A stretch of 51,815 nucleotides of DNA from contig JAHHGT010000011.1 in NCBI GenBank assembly GCA_019359745.1, positions 1-51,815 of the forward strand, written 5' to 3'. The position numbers and the translations under genes are program-made. The stretch comes from Aphanothece saxicola GSE-SYN-MK-01-06B (lineage in GTDB: Bacteria; Cyanobacteriota; Cyanobacteriia; PCC-6307; Cyanobiaceae). Under the pieces are notes generated by a model, which saw nothing but the letters and a program-made list of their open reading frames with translations, was not told the origin of the DNA and did no database searches. The number at the start of each line of letters is the position of its first letter. The stretch's first letter is position 1. Shown piece by piece: positions 32,298-41,340 of this stretch.

Positions 32298-32360
32298 GCG
32301 GGCGCGGTCGGCAGCGATCCTGACCCCGTTTCTAGGATGGGGGTCCCCTGGGCCTCGGCG

Positions 32361-33323
32361 ATGACCGCAACCCGGTTGACCGCCTTTCCCGCGGCACCTT
32401 CCCCCACCAGCAGCGCCCACGGGCGTGGCCGGCCTTGTGTGATCACGCGCCGGGCCACCTTCAGTGCCAGCCACCTCTACCGGCTGCCGGAGCTGGACGA
32501 GGCCGAGAACGCCCGGCGCTTCGGCCGCTGCAGCCTGGCCCCTGGCCATGGGCACAACTACGAGCTCACCGTGGCCATGGGCGGCCCCCTCGATGGCGAC
32601 GGCATGGTGCTCAACCTCTCCGACGTCAAGCACGCCATCCGCCGGGAAGTGAGTGACCCCCTCGACTTCCGCTTCCTCAACGACGTCTGGCCCGAGTTCG
32701 ACCTCTCCAGGCCCGAGGGACGGCTGCCCACCACCGAAGCCCTGCTGCTGGCCATCCGAGAGCGGCTGGCCCCCCATCTGCCACTGGTGGCCCTGCGACT
32801 CCACGAACAAACCAACCTCTGGGCCGACGTGCTCTGCGGTCCCACCATCGATCCCATGGAAGCCTTCCTCTCGATCCGCACCCACTTCGCCGCGGCCCAC
32901 CGCCTGGCCCGGCCCGAGCTCAGCCAGAGCGAAAACGAGGCCATCTACGGCAAGTGCGCCCGCCCCCATGGCCATGGCCACAACTACCTGCTCGATGTCA
33001 CGGTGCGGGGTCCGATCGATGCGCGCACCGGCATGGTCTGCGACCTGGCCCAGCTGCAGCAGCTGGTGGCCGACCTGGTGGTGGAGCCCTTCGACCACAC
33101 CTTCCTGAACAAGGACGTGGAGCACTTCGCCGGCTGCGTTCCCACGGCCGAGAACATCGCGCTCCACATCGCCGACCTGCTCAGCGCGCCGATCGCCGCC
33201 ACCGGCGCCCGGCTGCACAAGGTGCGGCTGCAGGAGAGCCCCAACAACGCCGCCGAGGTCTTCGCCGAGACGCCGCAGCTGGAGATGCTGCCGGCGGCCC
33301 TCGAAGCCCTCGCGGCCGTTTGA
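32361..33323 (+). CDS. queD: 6-carboxytetrahydropterin synthase, two tandem PTPS domains
   Basis: 320 residues from ATG 32361. Domain 1 (about 28-155): Zn ligands H38, H63 and H65, Cys57 and Glu149. Domain 2 (about 172-300): H180, H205 and H207, Cys199, Asp245-His246 and Glu292. In domain 1 the catalytic Asp-His pair reads Asp102-Phe103 (PLDFRFLN against PFDHTFLN), so the first half probably binds zinc but lacks full catalysis. Family members turn dihydroneopterin triphosphate into 6-carboxy- or 6-pyruvoyl-tetrahydropterin for queuosine or, in cyanobacteria, biopterin-glucoside-type pterins. The RibD-C gene follows directly. Confidence 0.9.
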   Translation: MTATRLTAFPAAPSPTSSAHGRGRPCVITRRATFSASHLYRLPELDEAENARRFGRCSLAPGHGHNYELTVAMGGPLDGDGMVLNLSDVKHAIRREVSDPLDFRFLNDVWPEFDLSRPEGRLPTTEALLLAIRERLAPHLPLVALRLHEQTNLWADVLCGPTIDPMEAFLSIRTHFAAAHRLARPELSQSENEAIYGKCARPHGHGHNYLLDVTVRGPIDARTGMVCDLAQLQQLVADLVVEPFDHTFLNKDVEHFAGCVPTAENIALHIADLLSAPIAATGARLHKVRLQESPNNAAEVFAETPQLEMLPAALEALAAV

Positions 33324-33337
33324 GTCCGGCGGCGTCT

Positions 33338-34051
33338 GTGCCGGTGGGCGAGGCGGTGGCGGATCCTCGCCAGAACGGTCCCCGTCCCGAGCTGCGGCTT
33401 GTGCTGGCGGTGAGCCTCGACGGCCGGCTCGCCCCGGCGGATGGGGGTGCCGCCCAGCTGGGCGGCACCGGTGACCGGCAGGTGCTGGAGGAATCCCTGG
33501 CCTGGGCCGATGCCGCCTTGGTGGGTGCCGAGACCCTGCGGCGCCACGGCAGCACCTGCCTGATCCACCGGCCCTCGCTGCTCGAGGCCCGCCACCGCCA
33601 GGGGCGCTCCGCCCAGCCGATCGCCATCGCGGTCAGCCGCAGCGGCCGCTTGCCCGCCACATTGCCCTTCTTCCGCCAGTCCCTGGTGCGCTGGCTGCTG
33701 CAGGCTTCTTCGGAGCCCCCCCCGGAGCGTGCGGTGGGTTTCGAGCGCCACCTGCCCCTGGAGAGCTGGGGCCTGGCCCTGGGCGCCCTTTGGGGCCTGG
33801 GTCAGCGACGGCTCGTGGTGCTGGGGGGCGCGCAGCTGGCGGCCTCCCTGGCGGCCGAAGACCTGCTCGATGAACTCCAGCTCACGCTCTGCCCCCGGCT
33901 GCTCGGGGGCTCCCATGGCTGGTTGCCGGCCGAGGCCCGGGTGGCCCCGCAGGCCCGGGCCGGCTGGCGACTGGTCGAGCACCGGGCGCTGCCGGGCGAC
34001 GAACTGCTGCTGCGCTGGCGGCGCCCCGGGGATCAGGGCGCAAGCTCCTGA
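33338..34051 (+). CDS. RibD C-terminal/DHFR-like reductase
   Basis: 237 residues from GTG 33338; a TTG at 33320 overlapping the previous stop as TTGA is also possible. ELRLVLAVSLDGRLAPADGG, WADAALVGAETLRRHGSTCL and LVVLGGAQLAASL follow the RibD C-terminal fold, which reduces a pyrimidine in riboflavin synthesis with NADPH. There is no N-terminal deaminase domain. Position immediately after the pterin synthase suggests action on a pterin, such as a dihydropterin side chain, as an alternative. Overlaps the convergent secreted-protein gene by 19 bases. Confidence 0.85.
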   Translation: MPVGEAVADPRQNGPRPELRLVLAVSLDGRLAPADGGAAQLGGTGDRQVLEESLAWADAALVGAETLRRHGSTCLIHRPSLLEARHRQGRSAQPIAIAVSRSGRLPATLPFFRQSLVRWLLQASSEPPPERAVGFERHLPLESWGLALGALWGLGQRRLVVLGGAQLAASLAAEDLLDELQLTLCPRLLGGSHGWLPAEARVAPQARAGWRLVEHRALPGDELLLRWRRPGDQGASS

Positions 34052-34476
34052 AGGCCGAGGCTGCCGCTGCCAAAACGCTTGCCCAGTTCCCGCAGCGGCA
34101 TGTCCCGCAGGCTGTCGGTGGGGAGGCCGAACATCCGGGCCAGGCAACGCTTCACCACCTCCTCGCTGTCATCGCCGAAGCGGCCGCTCACCATCTCGGT
34201 GAGCACCCCCAGGCTCCTGCCACTGTTGTCGGTCTCCTCGATCAGGCATTTGCTGGTGGGCACCGCCAGCTTGCGACAGGGATCCTGCAGGCTCTTCACC
34301 AGATCCGTCCGGCCGGCGGAGGCCGTTTCCACGCAGACCCGGGTGAGCTGGTTCTCCAGCTGGGGACGCAGGAGCATCAGCACCGGCCGCAACAGCCCGG
34401 CCCTGGCCGGCGCCGGCGGCAGGACCAGCGCCATGGCCGCCGTCAGGAGCATCAGGATCCGCAGGGGCTTGGCCAT
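34033..34476 (-). CDS. Secreted four-cysteine protein of unknown function
   Basis: 147 residues. Signal peptide about 1-26 (ILMLLTAAMALVLPPAPARA). The mature part has exactly four cysteines at 48, 67, 77 and 111, which could form two disulfides in the periplasm, and a helical C-terminal half (SEEVVKRCLARMFGLP). Resembles a cyanobacterial conserved hypothetical but I cannot name a family. Divergent from the FemAB-like gene. Confidence 0.72.
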   Translation of the reverse strand: MAKPLRILMLLTAAMALVLPPAPARAGLLRPVLMLLRPQLENQLTRVCVETASAGRTDLVKSLQDPCRKLAVPTSKCLIEETDNSGRSLGVLTEMVSGRFGDDSEEVVKRCLARMFGLPTDSLRDMPLRELGKRFGSGSLGLQELAP

Positions 34477-34555
34477 GGCGGGGGAAAGACGCTCGGTCGC
34501 AGGGAATCAACCGTTAGTTTTGCGCCTGCCCCGTCCCCCTGTGTCGCCACCGGCC

Positions 34556-35785
34556 ATGGCCGAGCTGCAAGTCCGCTGGCACAAGGCAACGCAGGACATC
34601 CCTGAAGACCAGTGGCAGGCGTTGGTGGGGGGCGATGGCGGGGCCCCGGGAGAGGCCGTGGATCGCCCCTTCTATGGCTGGCGCTGGTTGCACCATCTGG
34701 AGGCCAGCGGCAGCATCGTGCCCCGACAGGGCTGGCAGACCTGCCATCTGGGGCTCTGGCGCCAGGGGCAGCTGGTGGCCCTGGCGCCCCTGTATCTCAA
34801 GGGTCACAGCTACGGGGAGTTCGTCTTCGACCAATCCTTCGCCCAGCTGGCCGGCCAGCTGGGCCTGCGCTACTACCCCAAGCTCGTCGGCATGAGCCCG
34901 GTGAGTCCGGTGGAGGGCTACCGCTTCCATGTGGCCCCCGGCGAGGACGCCGCCGTCCTGACGGCGTTGATGCTGGCGGAGATCGACAGCTTCTGCCGGC
35001 ATCAGCGGATCCTCAGCTGCAACTTCCTCTACGTGGATCCGGCCTGGCAGTCCCTGGCGGAGGCCGCCGGCTGCGCGCTGTGGATCAACCAGCAGAGCGA
35101 ATGGCGCAATCCGGGCCATGGGGATTTCGAGGCCTATCTGGCCAGTTTCAATGCCAACCAGCGGCGCAACATCCGCCGCGAGCGCCGCTCGGTGGCGGAG
35201 GCAGGGCTGATGGTCACGCCCCTGGCCGGCGAGGACATCCCGCCGCAGCTGCTGGAGCGGATGCACGGGTTCTATGAGCAGCACTGCAGCCGCTGGGGTC
35301 CCTGGGGGAGCAAATATCTCACCGAGTCCTTCTTCCAGGCGGCCGCCACCGACCTGCGCCAGCACCTGGTGCTGTTCAGCGCCCATCGGGGCGAGCCGAT
35401 GCAGCCGCTGGCGATGTCGCTGTGCGTGCACGATGCCACCGGCCTCTGGGGCCGCTATTGGGGCAGCGACATTGAGCTCGACAACCTGCACTTCGAGGTC
35501 TGCTACTACGCCCCGATCGCCTGGGCCATTGAGCGGGGCCTGCAGAGCTTCGATCCTGGGGCCGGCGGCAGCCACAAACGGCGTCGCGGCTTCGTGGCCC
35601 AGCCCCGGGCCAGCCTGCACCGCTGGTACGACCCCCGCTTCGACGCCATCCTGCGGGAGTGGCTGCCGGGTGCCAACCAGGAGATGCAGCAGGCGATCGC
35701 GGCGATGAACGCGGAGCTCCCCTTCACCGCTGCCTACGATCCCCCGCATGCACCCCGACCCGTGCCCACGCCTGAGCCTGGATGA
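34556..35785 (+). CDS. FemAB-like/GNAT-fold protein (DUF482 family)
   Basis: 409 residues from ATG 34556; GTG 34541 in frame is possible. YGWRWLHHLEASGS, SYGEFVFDQSFAQL, YYPKLVGMSPVSPV and SFNANQRRNIRRERR match PF04339 (peptidogalycan biosynthesis/FemAB_like), with a duplicated GNAT fold. FDPGAGGSHKRRRGF is a late conserved block. Biochemical role is not established; aminoacyl or acyl transfer is inferred from the fold. The end overlaps the DUF4346 gene start by 38 bases. Confidence 0.85.
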   Translation: MAELQVRWHKATQDIPEDQWQALVGGDGGAPGEAVDRPFYGWRWLHHLEASGSIVPRQGWQTCHLGLWRQGQLVALAPLYLKGHSYGEFVFDQSFAQLAGQLGLRYYPKLVGMSPVSPVEGYRFHVAPGEDAAVLTALMLAEIDSFCRHQRILSCNFLYVDPAWQSLAEAAGCALWINQQSEWRNPGHGDFEAYLASFNANQRRNIRRERRSVAEAGLMVTPLAGEDIPPQLLERMHGFYEQHCSRWGPWGSKYLTESFFQAAATDLRQHLVLFSAHRGEPMQPLAMSLCVHDATGLWGRYWGSDIELDNLHFEVCYYAPIAWAIERGLQSFDPGAGGSHKRRRGFVAQPRASLHRWYDPRFDAILREWLPGANQEMQQAIAAMNAELPFTAAYDPPHAPRPVPTPEPG

Positions 35786-36131
35786 GGCGCTTTCCCAGCG
35801 TTTCATTGCCCTCGATCCGTCGGGCTATTTCCTGATCAAAGTGGATGCCGCCGCCGGCGAGCTGGTGGCCGAGCACTACGCCAACGGCATCGATGAGCGG
35901 GGCTTGGCCACCGACCCCGACACCGGCGAGGTGATCAGCTGCCGGGGCAGCGACCCCCGTTCGCCGCTGGCCACCTACCGGGGCCGCAGTGCCAAGGCGC
36001 TCGGCATCGCCCTCACCGAGGCAGAGGGGCCCCACCCCCTGTCACGGCTCGACCATGCCCTGTACCTGGGCCGGGAGCTGCAGAAGGCTGAGTTCTGCCT
36101 GGCACAGGGTCTGCCCTACGTGCAGGACTAG
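35748..36131 (+). CDS. DUF4346-like protein
   Basis: 127 residues from ATG 35748, inside the previous gene's last 38 bases. LDPSGYFLIKVDAAAGELVAEHYAN and HALYLGRELQKAEFCLAQGLPYVQD match a small domain (DUF4346) found in cyanobacteria and fused to dihydropteroate synthase-like proteins elsewhere. Function unknown; probably translated with the FemAB-like gene. Confidence 0.72.
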   Translation: MHPDPCPRLSLDEALSQRFIALDPSGYFLIKVDAAAGELVAEHYANGIDERGLATDPDTGEVISCRGSDPRSPLATYRGRSAKALGIALTEAEGPHPLSRLDHALYLGRELQKAEFCLAQGLPYVQD

Positions 36132-36155
36132 GCGGGGATCCGCCTGGGCCTGGGC

Positions 36156-36677
36156 TCAGCTGGAGGCGACCAGACGGCAGCGGCCGTCCATCATCAGCTC
36201 ACCGCGACCGCCGCCTTTCTGCATGGCGTTTTCCTGGAAGGTCAGGGCTCGGCGGTCGATTGTGGTGTGGTGCTCCACGTCGTGGTGTTGGTCCGGATGC
36301 AGCACCGTCTGCGGCTTCAGCGCTGCGATGCCGGGAAGCGGCTCCCGGGTCGGGGCGTGGCCCATGGCGACCTCATCACCGTCATTGTCGGAGAGGTGAA
36401 AGTTGTTGGACTCCTTCTCCAGAAACGTGATCTGATCACGGGAGGTTGTCACCGGCAGGGTCTGGCCGTCGGCAAAGCGCACCCTGTCGTTGCCCTGGCC
36501 CACATCCACCCTGAAATCGATCTGCCCTGTGGGGTCATCGCGGTGGCGACAGATCATCGACTGGGGCCCCAGGCTGTCCCAGCGGCTGAGTGCAAGGACA
36601 AACAAACCGGCCCCCCCGGTGATGGCCAGGGCGAGCAGCTTCGTGAGCCCTGGGCTCGTGTGTTTTGATTTCCGCAT
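36156..36677 (-). CDS. Membrane-anchored hypothetical protein
   Basis: 173 residues from ATG 36677; an adjacent GTG at 36680 is in frame. A basic N terminus (MRKSKHTSPG) and one hydrophobic segment about 12-33 suggest a signal anchor. The rest is polar: CRHRDDPTGQIDFRVDVGQG, TFLEKESNNFHLSDNDGDEV, many His and Asp. GC is a little lower than the neighbours. No family recognised. It is convergent with the DUF4346 gene and lies 39 bases from the start of the radical SAM gene's 3' end on the same strand. Confidence 0.6.
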   Translation of the reverse strand: MRKSKHTSPGLTKLLALAITGGAGLFVLALSRWDSLGPQSMICRHRDDPTGQIDFRVDVGQGNDRVRFADGQTLPVTTSRDQITFLEKESNNFHLSDNDGDEVAMGHAPTREPLPGIAALKPQTVLHPDQHHDVEHHTTIDRRALTFQENAMQKGGGRGELMMDGRCRLVASS

Positions 36678-36716
36678 CACTGCGCCTCATCGGCAGCAGA
36701 TCAAACGTACTCCGCG

Positions 36717-38327
36717 TCAGGCGGGCTGCAGTTCGCGGCTGGTGGCGCGGGACCCTTCCGGCGGCTCCGGGGGCAGGGCGGCGAGCTGGTCCTGGATTTC
36801 CCGGGTCACCACGCCCCGATACTCCTGGAAGTGCTCGTTGTGGGCGAGCGTCACCAGGAACTGCTCCAGGTTGTTGGGGTTCTTGCGGGCGATGGTGAGC
36901 AGGGAACGCCAGAAGCGGCCACGGGTGTCGCGCTTGAGCCCCTGTCGCCAGATCACGATCAACAGGGCGCGGACATCGGTCCAGCTGGGCAGGCTGGCCT
37001 TGCCGAAGGCCGCCGCCGGCACGAACTGCTGCCAGCGAGGCTGGCCCATTTTCAGGTAGTAATGCGTGACCCGATCGATGTAGGCATTGGGTTCGTAGAG
37101 GCGGCAGAAGGCATCCACGTACTCGTTGGCGATCTGACGGATCGGACGGGTGGGCACGAAGTTGAGCAGGTTTGTCTGGTTGACGCCCTTGGCGTCGGTT
37201 TTTTCCTGCACCAGACGGCCCTCTTTCTCCAGCCGATGCCAGAGGCCGGTGTTCGGCAGGGCCTGAAGCATGCCCATCATCGCGGCGGGGATGCCGGTGC
37301 GGCTGACGAATTCCACGATCCGATCGCCGGCGCCCTGCTTTTCGCCGTCGAAGCCGATGATGAAGCCCGCCATCACCCGGATGCCATAGGAGGTGATCCG
37401 GTCGACGGATTCCTCCAGTGAGCTGCGGGTGTTCTGCAGCTTGCCGGCCGTTTCGAGGCTGGCCTCATCGGGCGTCTCGATCCCGAGGAAGACGCTGTCG
37501 AAGCGGGCCTCCGCCATCATCTTCATCATGTCCTCGTCGGAGGCGAGGTCCACCGAGGCCTCGGTGGCGAAGCTGAAGGGGTAACCGTGGGCGATCTGCC
37601 AGCGCTTGATTTCGGGCAGCAGCAATTTGGCGTTGCGCTTGTTGCCGATGAAGTTGTCGTCGACCAGGAAGATGGAACGGCGCCAGCCCAGGTCGTAGAG
37701 GTACTGGAGCTCGGCAACAAGTTGCTCGGGGGCCTTGGTGCGGGGTTTGCGGCCGTACAGCACGATGATGTCGCAGAACTCGCACTGGAACGGGCAGCCC
37801 CGCGAGAACTGCACCGACATGGAGTCGTAGGCGTCCAGTTCGAGCAGATCGAAGCGCGGGATGGGGGTGCCGGTGACATCCGGCTTTTCGCCGTCGGCAC
37901 TGAAACGTCCCTGGCGATCGCCGCGCTCGATGGCCTCGATGAACATCGGCAGGGTGATCTCCCCCTCGTCGAGCACCTTGAAGTCGGCCAGCCGCAGTTC
38001 AGGGGCGTCCGGGGTGGAACTGGCGAAGGGGCCACCCACCGCCACCGGCAGACCCCGCTGCTTGGCCTTGGCGATCTGGGCGGCCATGTCGGCCTTCTGG
38101 ACGATCATCCCGGAGATCACCACCAGTTCCGCCCAGTTCCACTCCGCTTCGGTGACTTCCCTGACGTTGCGATCGACCAGCTTCATCTCCCAGGTCTGGG
38201 GAAGCAAGGCCGCCACGGTGACCATCCCCAGCGGCGGAAGCAACACCTTGCGGTTCACCAGCTCGAGGATCTTTTCGTAGCTCCAGAACGTCTTCGGGAA
38301 TTCGGGATAGATGAAGAGGGTGCGCAT
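36717..38327 (-). CDS. B12-binding domain radical SAM protein
   Basis: 536 residues. N-terminal B12-binding-like region (FIYPEFPKTFWSYEKI; LVDRNVREV; VAVGGPFAS), then radical SAM core with SRGCPFQCEFCDI (CxxxCxxC) near residue 180, and a C-terminal DUF4070-type domain. Such enzymes of the BchE/HpnP-like group use a 4Fe-4S cluster with cobalamin for methyl transfer or cyclisation; the substrate is unknown. The His-type cobalamin ligand is not evident, as in many members. Single gene divergent from the petL candidate. Confidence 0.88.
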   Translation of the reverse strand: MRTLFIYPEFPKTFWSYEKILELVNRKVLLPPLGMVTVAALLPQTWEMKLVDRNVREVTEAEWNWAELVVISGMIVQKADMAAQIAKAKQRGLPVAVGGPFASSTPDAPELRLADFKVLDEGEITLPMFIEAIERGDRQGRFSADGEKPDVTGTPIPRFDLLELDAYDSMSVQFSRGCPFQCEFCDIIVLYGRKPRTKAPEQLVAELQYLYDLGWRRSIFLVDDNFIGNKRNAKLLLPEIKRWQIAHGYPFSFATEASVDLASDEDMMKMMAEARFDSVFLGIETPDEASLETAGKLQNTRSSLEESVDRITSYGIRVMAGFIIGFDGEKQGAGDRIVEFVSRTGIPAAMMGMLQALPNTGLWHRLEKEGRLVQEKTDAKGVNQTNLLNFVPTRPIRQIANEYVDAFCRLYEPNAYIDRVTHYYLKMGQPRWQQFVPAAAFGKASLPSWTDVRALLIVIWRQGLKRDTRGRFWRSLLTIARKNPNNLEQFLVTLAHNEHFQEYRGVVTREIQDQLAALPPEPPEGSRATSRELQPA

Positions 38328-38494
38328 GCTGCAGGTGCGTTGTGGTGGGGCCGTGGGCGATTGCGCGGCAGCGGTTGGGGTGCCTTGAGCAGGTTCCGCT
38401 GCGCCGCAACCCTAGGAGGTTTCGGGAAATGTCAGCTCGTTCTACCGCCTCCTCCCGGGCCGTGGGTGTGGAAGGGGGCGGATCCTCTGCTGTA

Positions 38495-38614
38495 ATGATC
38501 CCGTTCCTCGCAGCAGCGGCCGTGGGTGTGGTGATTTATCTGGCGCTCGTCGGTGGCGGGCTCACCGCCGCCTTCCTGGCCACCGTGGTGCTCAAGGGCG
38601 TCAGGCTGATCTGA
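38495..38614 (+). CDS. petL: Probable cytochrome b6f subunit PetL
   Basis: 39 residues from ATG 38495, or 30 from GTG 38522. One hydrophobic span (VVIYLALVGGGLTAAFLAT) followed by VLKGVRLI. PetL of cyanobacteria is about 31 residues, a single span ending in a K/R-A-I-K-L-I-type tail, which this matches in length and ending, especially with the GTG start. PetL is a peripheral small subunit stabilising the cytochrome b6f dimer. The end overlaps the convergent MFS gene by 14 bases. The alternative is another one-span thylakoid peptide. Confidence 0.6.
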   Translation: MIPFLAAAAVGVVIYLALVGGGLTAAFLATVVLKGVRLI

Positions 38615-39830
38615 GCCGCAGGGCTCCGTTCCGTCCCAGTTCCAGCACCCCCACCACCAGCCCCAGGCCGCCGAGCAGGGCGAAGGTGGTCGGCAGTCCC
38701 AGGGTCATCGCCAGGACGGCGGCCACCAGGCCACTCACGCCGCCGCCACCCAGGAAGGCGATCTGCCCCAGACCGGCCGTGCGGCCGCGCAGGGCCATCG
38801 GTGCCCCCACCTGGAGAATCAGGTTCGAGCCGGCCAGCAGCCCTGCCGTGCCGGCTCCGATCAACAGGGCCATCGCCAGGGCCGCCGTGCCCCTGGTGGC
38901 CGCCGCCATGCCCAGCTGGGCCAGGGCCACCAGCACGGTGCAGCCCCCCAGCAGCAGCACCGGCCGTTCGCTCAGGGCCAGGCTGTTGCGTTGCAGCATC
39001 ACACCGCCGGCGATGCTGCCGGCCGCCAGCACGCTGGTGAACAGGCCGAGGGCCTGCGGCGAGGGTCCGATCACTTCGGCGGCGATCAGGGGGGCCAGGC
39101 CCGGATGGAAGAAGCCCACCAGGCAGGCCACCGTGGTGAAGCGCAGCACGTGGCGCAGGGTGGAGCCGCAGTCCCGCCAGGCGGCGCCGAGGCTGGCCCC
39201 TTCACCCCCGGCGCTGCGCTGCTCCAGCTCCCGGTGGGGCCGCAGCAGCCAGATCACGGTGGCGATCGGCAACAGGTACGACGCCGCATCGATCGCCAGG
39301 GCCATGGCGGGTCCGGAGAGGGCCACGAGCCAGCCCCCCAGCGGCGGGCCCACCAGCTTGCCGACGTTGAAGACCACCGAGAAACTGGCCAGATAGGGCG
39401 CCACCTGCTCGGGCCGTTCCACCAGCAGGGAGCAGTACTTGCTGCGTGCCGTGAGCTCGAAGGAGCTGGACACGCCCACCACCAGCGTGCTCAGCAGCAG
39501 CAGGACCACCTGGCCCGTTCCCTGCAGCAGGGGAATGGCCAGGGCCCCCAGGGCTGCGCCGCCGAACAGTCCCCATTGGGAACGGATCAGCATGGTTTCG
39601 CAGCCCAGCCGATCCGTGAGCACCCCGGCCCGGCCACTGACCAGAAGGCTGGGCAGGGCCAGGGCGGCGAAGTGCAGGGCCAGCAGCAGCGGGTTGCCGG
39701 TGCCGGCCATCAGGATCCAGCCCTTGGCCGTCAGCCCGGCAAAGGATCCGGAGGTGCTCAGGCCGGAGGCGACCAGGAAAAGGGGGCGCTGGTGCCGTTG
39801 CAGCCAACCGTCTCCGCTGCCGGAGCTCAA
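38601..39830 (-). CDS. MFS transporter (EntS-like drug/siderophore exporter type)
   Basis: 409 residues from TTG 39830, which overlaps the rimO stop as TTGA; no other upstream start fits. About 11-12 membrane spans, with [20 protein letters not shown] forming the loop-2/3 MFS signature region (D-R-x-G) and [13 protein letters not shown]. Resembles MFS_3 exporters of the EntS type. The substrate is unknown. Translational coupling to rimO is likely an economy of packing rather than a shared pathway. Confidence 0.83.
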   Translation of the reverse strand: MSSGSGDGWLQRHQRPLFLVASGLSTSGSFAGLTAKGWILMAGTGNPLLLALHFAALALPSLLVSGRAGVLTDRLGCETMLIRSQWGLFGGAALGALAIPLLQGTGQVVLLLLSTLVVGVSSSFELTARSKYCSLLVERPEQVAPYLASFSVVFNVGKLVGPPLGGWLVALSGPAMALAIDAASYLLPIATVIWLLRPHRELEQRSAGGEGASLGAAWRDCGSTLRHVLRFTTVACLVGFFHPGLAPLIAAEVIGPSPQALGLFTSVLAAGSIAGGVMLQRNSLALSERPVLLLGGCTVLVALAQLGMAAATRGTAALAMALLIGAGTAGLLAGSNLILQVGAPMALRGRTAGLGQIAFLGGGGVSGLVAAVLAMTLGLPTTFALLGGLGLVVGVLELGRNGALRLRSA

Positions 39831-41221
39831 GCCCGGCTCTGCGTGGCGGCCTGGGCCTCACGCACCATCGCGCCGGCCCCCACCACCACGCCGCGCAGGT
39901 CGTAGGTGTCGGCCGCGGTGATCCGCACCGGCACCATCGTCCCGGGTGCGGCGCAGAGCCCGCCTTCACCGGGGCTGACATGCACCTCGCCATCCACCTC
40001 AGGGGCGAAGCGGGCGCAGCGGCCCAGCATTTCGCCGGTGGCGGGGTTCTCCTGTTCGATCAGCACATCGACGATCCGGCCCACCCAGGCGCCGTTGCGA
40101 TCGGCGGCGATCGGTTGCTGCAGGGCCATCAACCTGTCCCGCCGTTCGGCGGCCACCTCGGCGGGGACGGGATCAGGCAGGTCGGCGGCGGCGGTGCCGT
40201 CCTCGGGGGAGAAGGTGAACACGCCCACGTGATCGAAACGCTGTTCGGCCACGAACGCCAGCAGATGCTCGAAGTGCTCTTCCGTCTCACCCGGGAAGCC
40301 GGCGATGAAGGTGGTGCGCAGCACCGCATCGGGCAGCTGCTCGCGGATCCGTTGCAGCAGGGCGCCGTTGACCCCGGTCTGCCAGGGACGGTTCATGGCC
40401 CGCAGCACCTCCGGGTGGCTGTGCTGCAGGGGCAGATCCAGATACGGCAGCACGTTGGGGACGTCCCGGTAGGCGGCGAGCACGGGCTCGGTGAGGCCGG
40501 TGGGATAGGCGTAGTGGACCCGGATCCAGGGAATCTCCACCTCCCCGAGGGCCCGCAGCAGGTCGTCGAGGCGCGGTTTGCCGTAGAGGTCCAGTCCGTA
40601 ATTGGTGGTGATCTGGCTGATCAGGATCAGCTCCTTGACGCCCTGGGTGGCCAGCTGGTGGGCTTCGGCCACGATCGATTCGATCGTGCGGGAGCGCTGG
40701 TCGCCGCGCAGCCGGGGGATGATGCAGAAGGCGCAGCGGTAGTCGCAGCCTTCGGCCACCTTCAGGTAGGCCACCGCCTCGGAGGTGGTGCGATAGCGGG
40801 GCAGATGCTCATCACCCACGAAGGTGGGCACGGCGCTGACCCTGTTGACCCGCTCGCCGGCTTCAACCCGCTCCAGCACCTCCACGATGTGCTGGTAATC
40901 GCCGGTGCCGACGATCGCCTTGGCCTCCGGCAGGGAGTCGAGCAGTTCCTGCTGGAAATGCTGGGCCAGGCAGCCGGCGATGATCAGTTCCTTGCCCTGC
41001 TCGGCCAGTTCCACCAGGGTTCGCACCGATTCGGCGCGGGCGTCCTGGATGAAACTGCACGTGTTCACCACCACCACCCGGGCCTCGCTTTCGTCGGCGC
41101 TGACGCCGTAGCCGGCCTCGGCCAGCAGGCCGAGCATGTGCTCGGTGTCCACCCGGTTCTTCTCGCAACCCAGGTGGGTGAAGGCCACGGTGGGCCGTTC
41201 TCGGCTGGGCTGGGGGGACAT
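39827..41221 (-). CDS. rimO: Ribosomal protein S12 methylthiotransferase
   Basis: 464 residues from ATG 41221; the frame extends to 41263. Three parts: UPF0004 domain with [25 protein letters not shown] and IAGCLAQ (three Cys for the auxiliary cluster), radical SAM core with [17 protein letters not shown] (CxxxCxxC), and a C-terminal TRAM domain ([28 protein letters not shown]). RimO methylthiolates Asp88 of ribosomal protein S12, and the CEKN signature favours RimO over MiaB. Confidence 0.93.
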   Translation of the reverse strand: MSPQPSRERPTVAFTHLGCEKNRVDTEHMLGLLAEAGYGVSADESEARVVVVNTCSFIQDARAESVRTLVELAEQGKELIIAGCLAQHFQQELLDSLPEAKAIVGTGDYQHIVEVLERVEAGERVNRVSAVPTFVGDEHLPRYRTTSEAVAYLKVAEGCDYRCAFCIIPRLRGDQRSRTIESIVAEAHQLATQGVKELILISQITTNYGLDLYGKPRLDDLLRALGEVEIPWIRVHYAYPTGLTEPVLAAYRDVPNVLPYLDLPLQHSHPEVLRAMNRPWQTGVNGALLQRIREQLPDAVLRTTFIAGFPGETEEHFEHLLAFVAEQRFDHVGVFTFSPEDGTAAADLPDPVPAEVAAERRDRLMALQQPIAADRNGAWVGRIVDVLIEQENPATGEMLGRCARFAPEVDGEVHVSPGEGGLCAAPGTMVPVRITAADTYDLRGVVVGAGAMVREAQAATQSRA

Positions 41222-41340
41222 GCTGTTGCGGGTGGAAGGGAAAACGGGCCGGCTTGCCGGCACCCGAGGAGTGGGCGCAAACGCCGATGTCCACCCTATG
41301 CAAGCCCCCGCGGCTGCGAGAATCGTTCAACGACACGACC

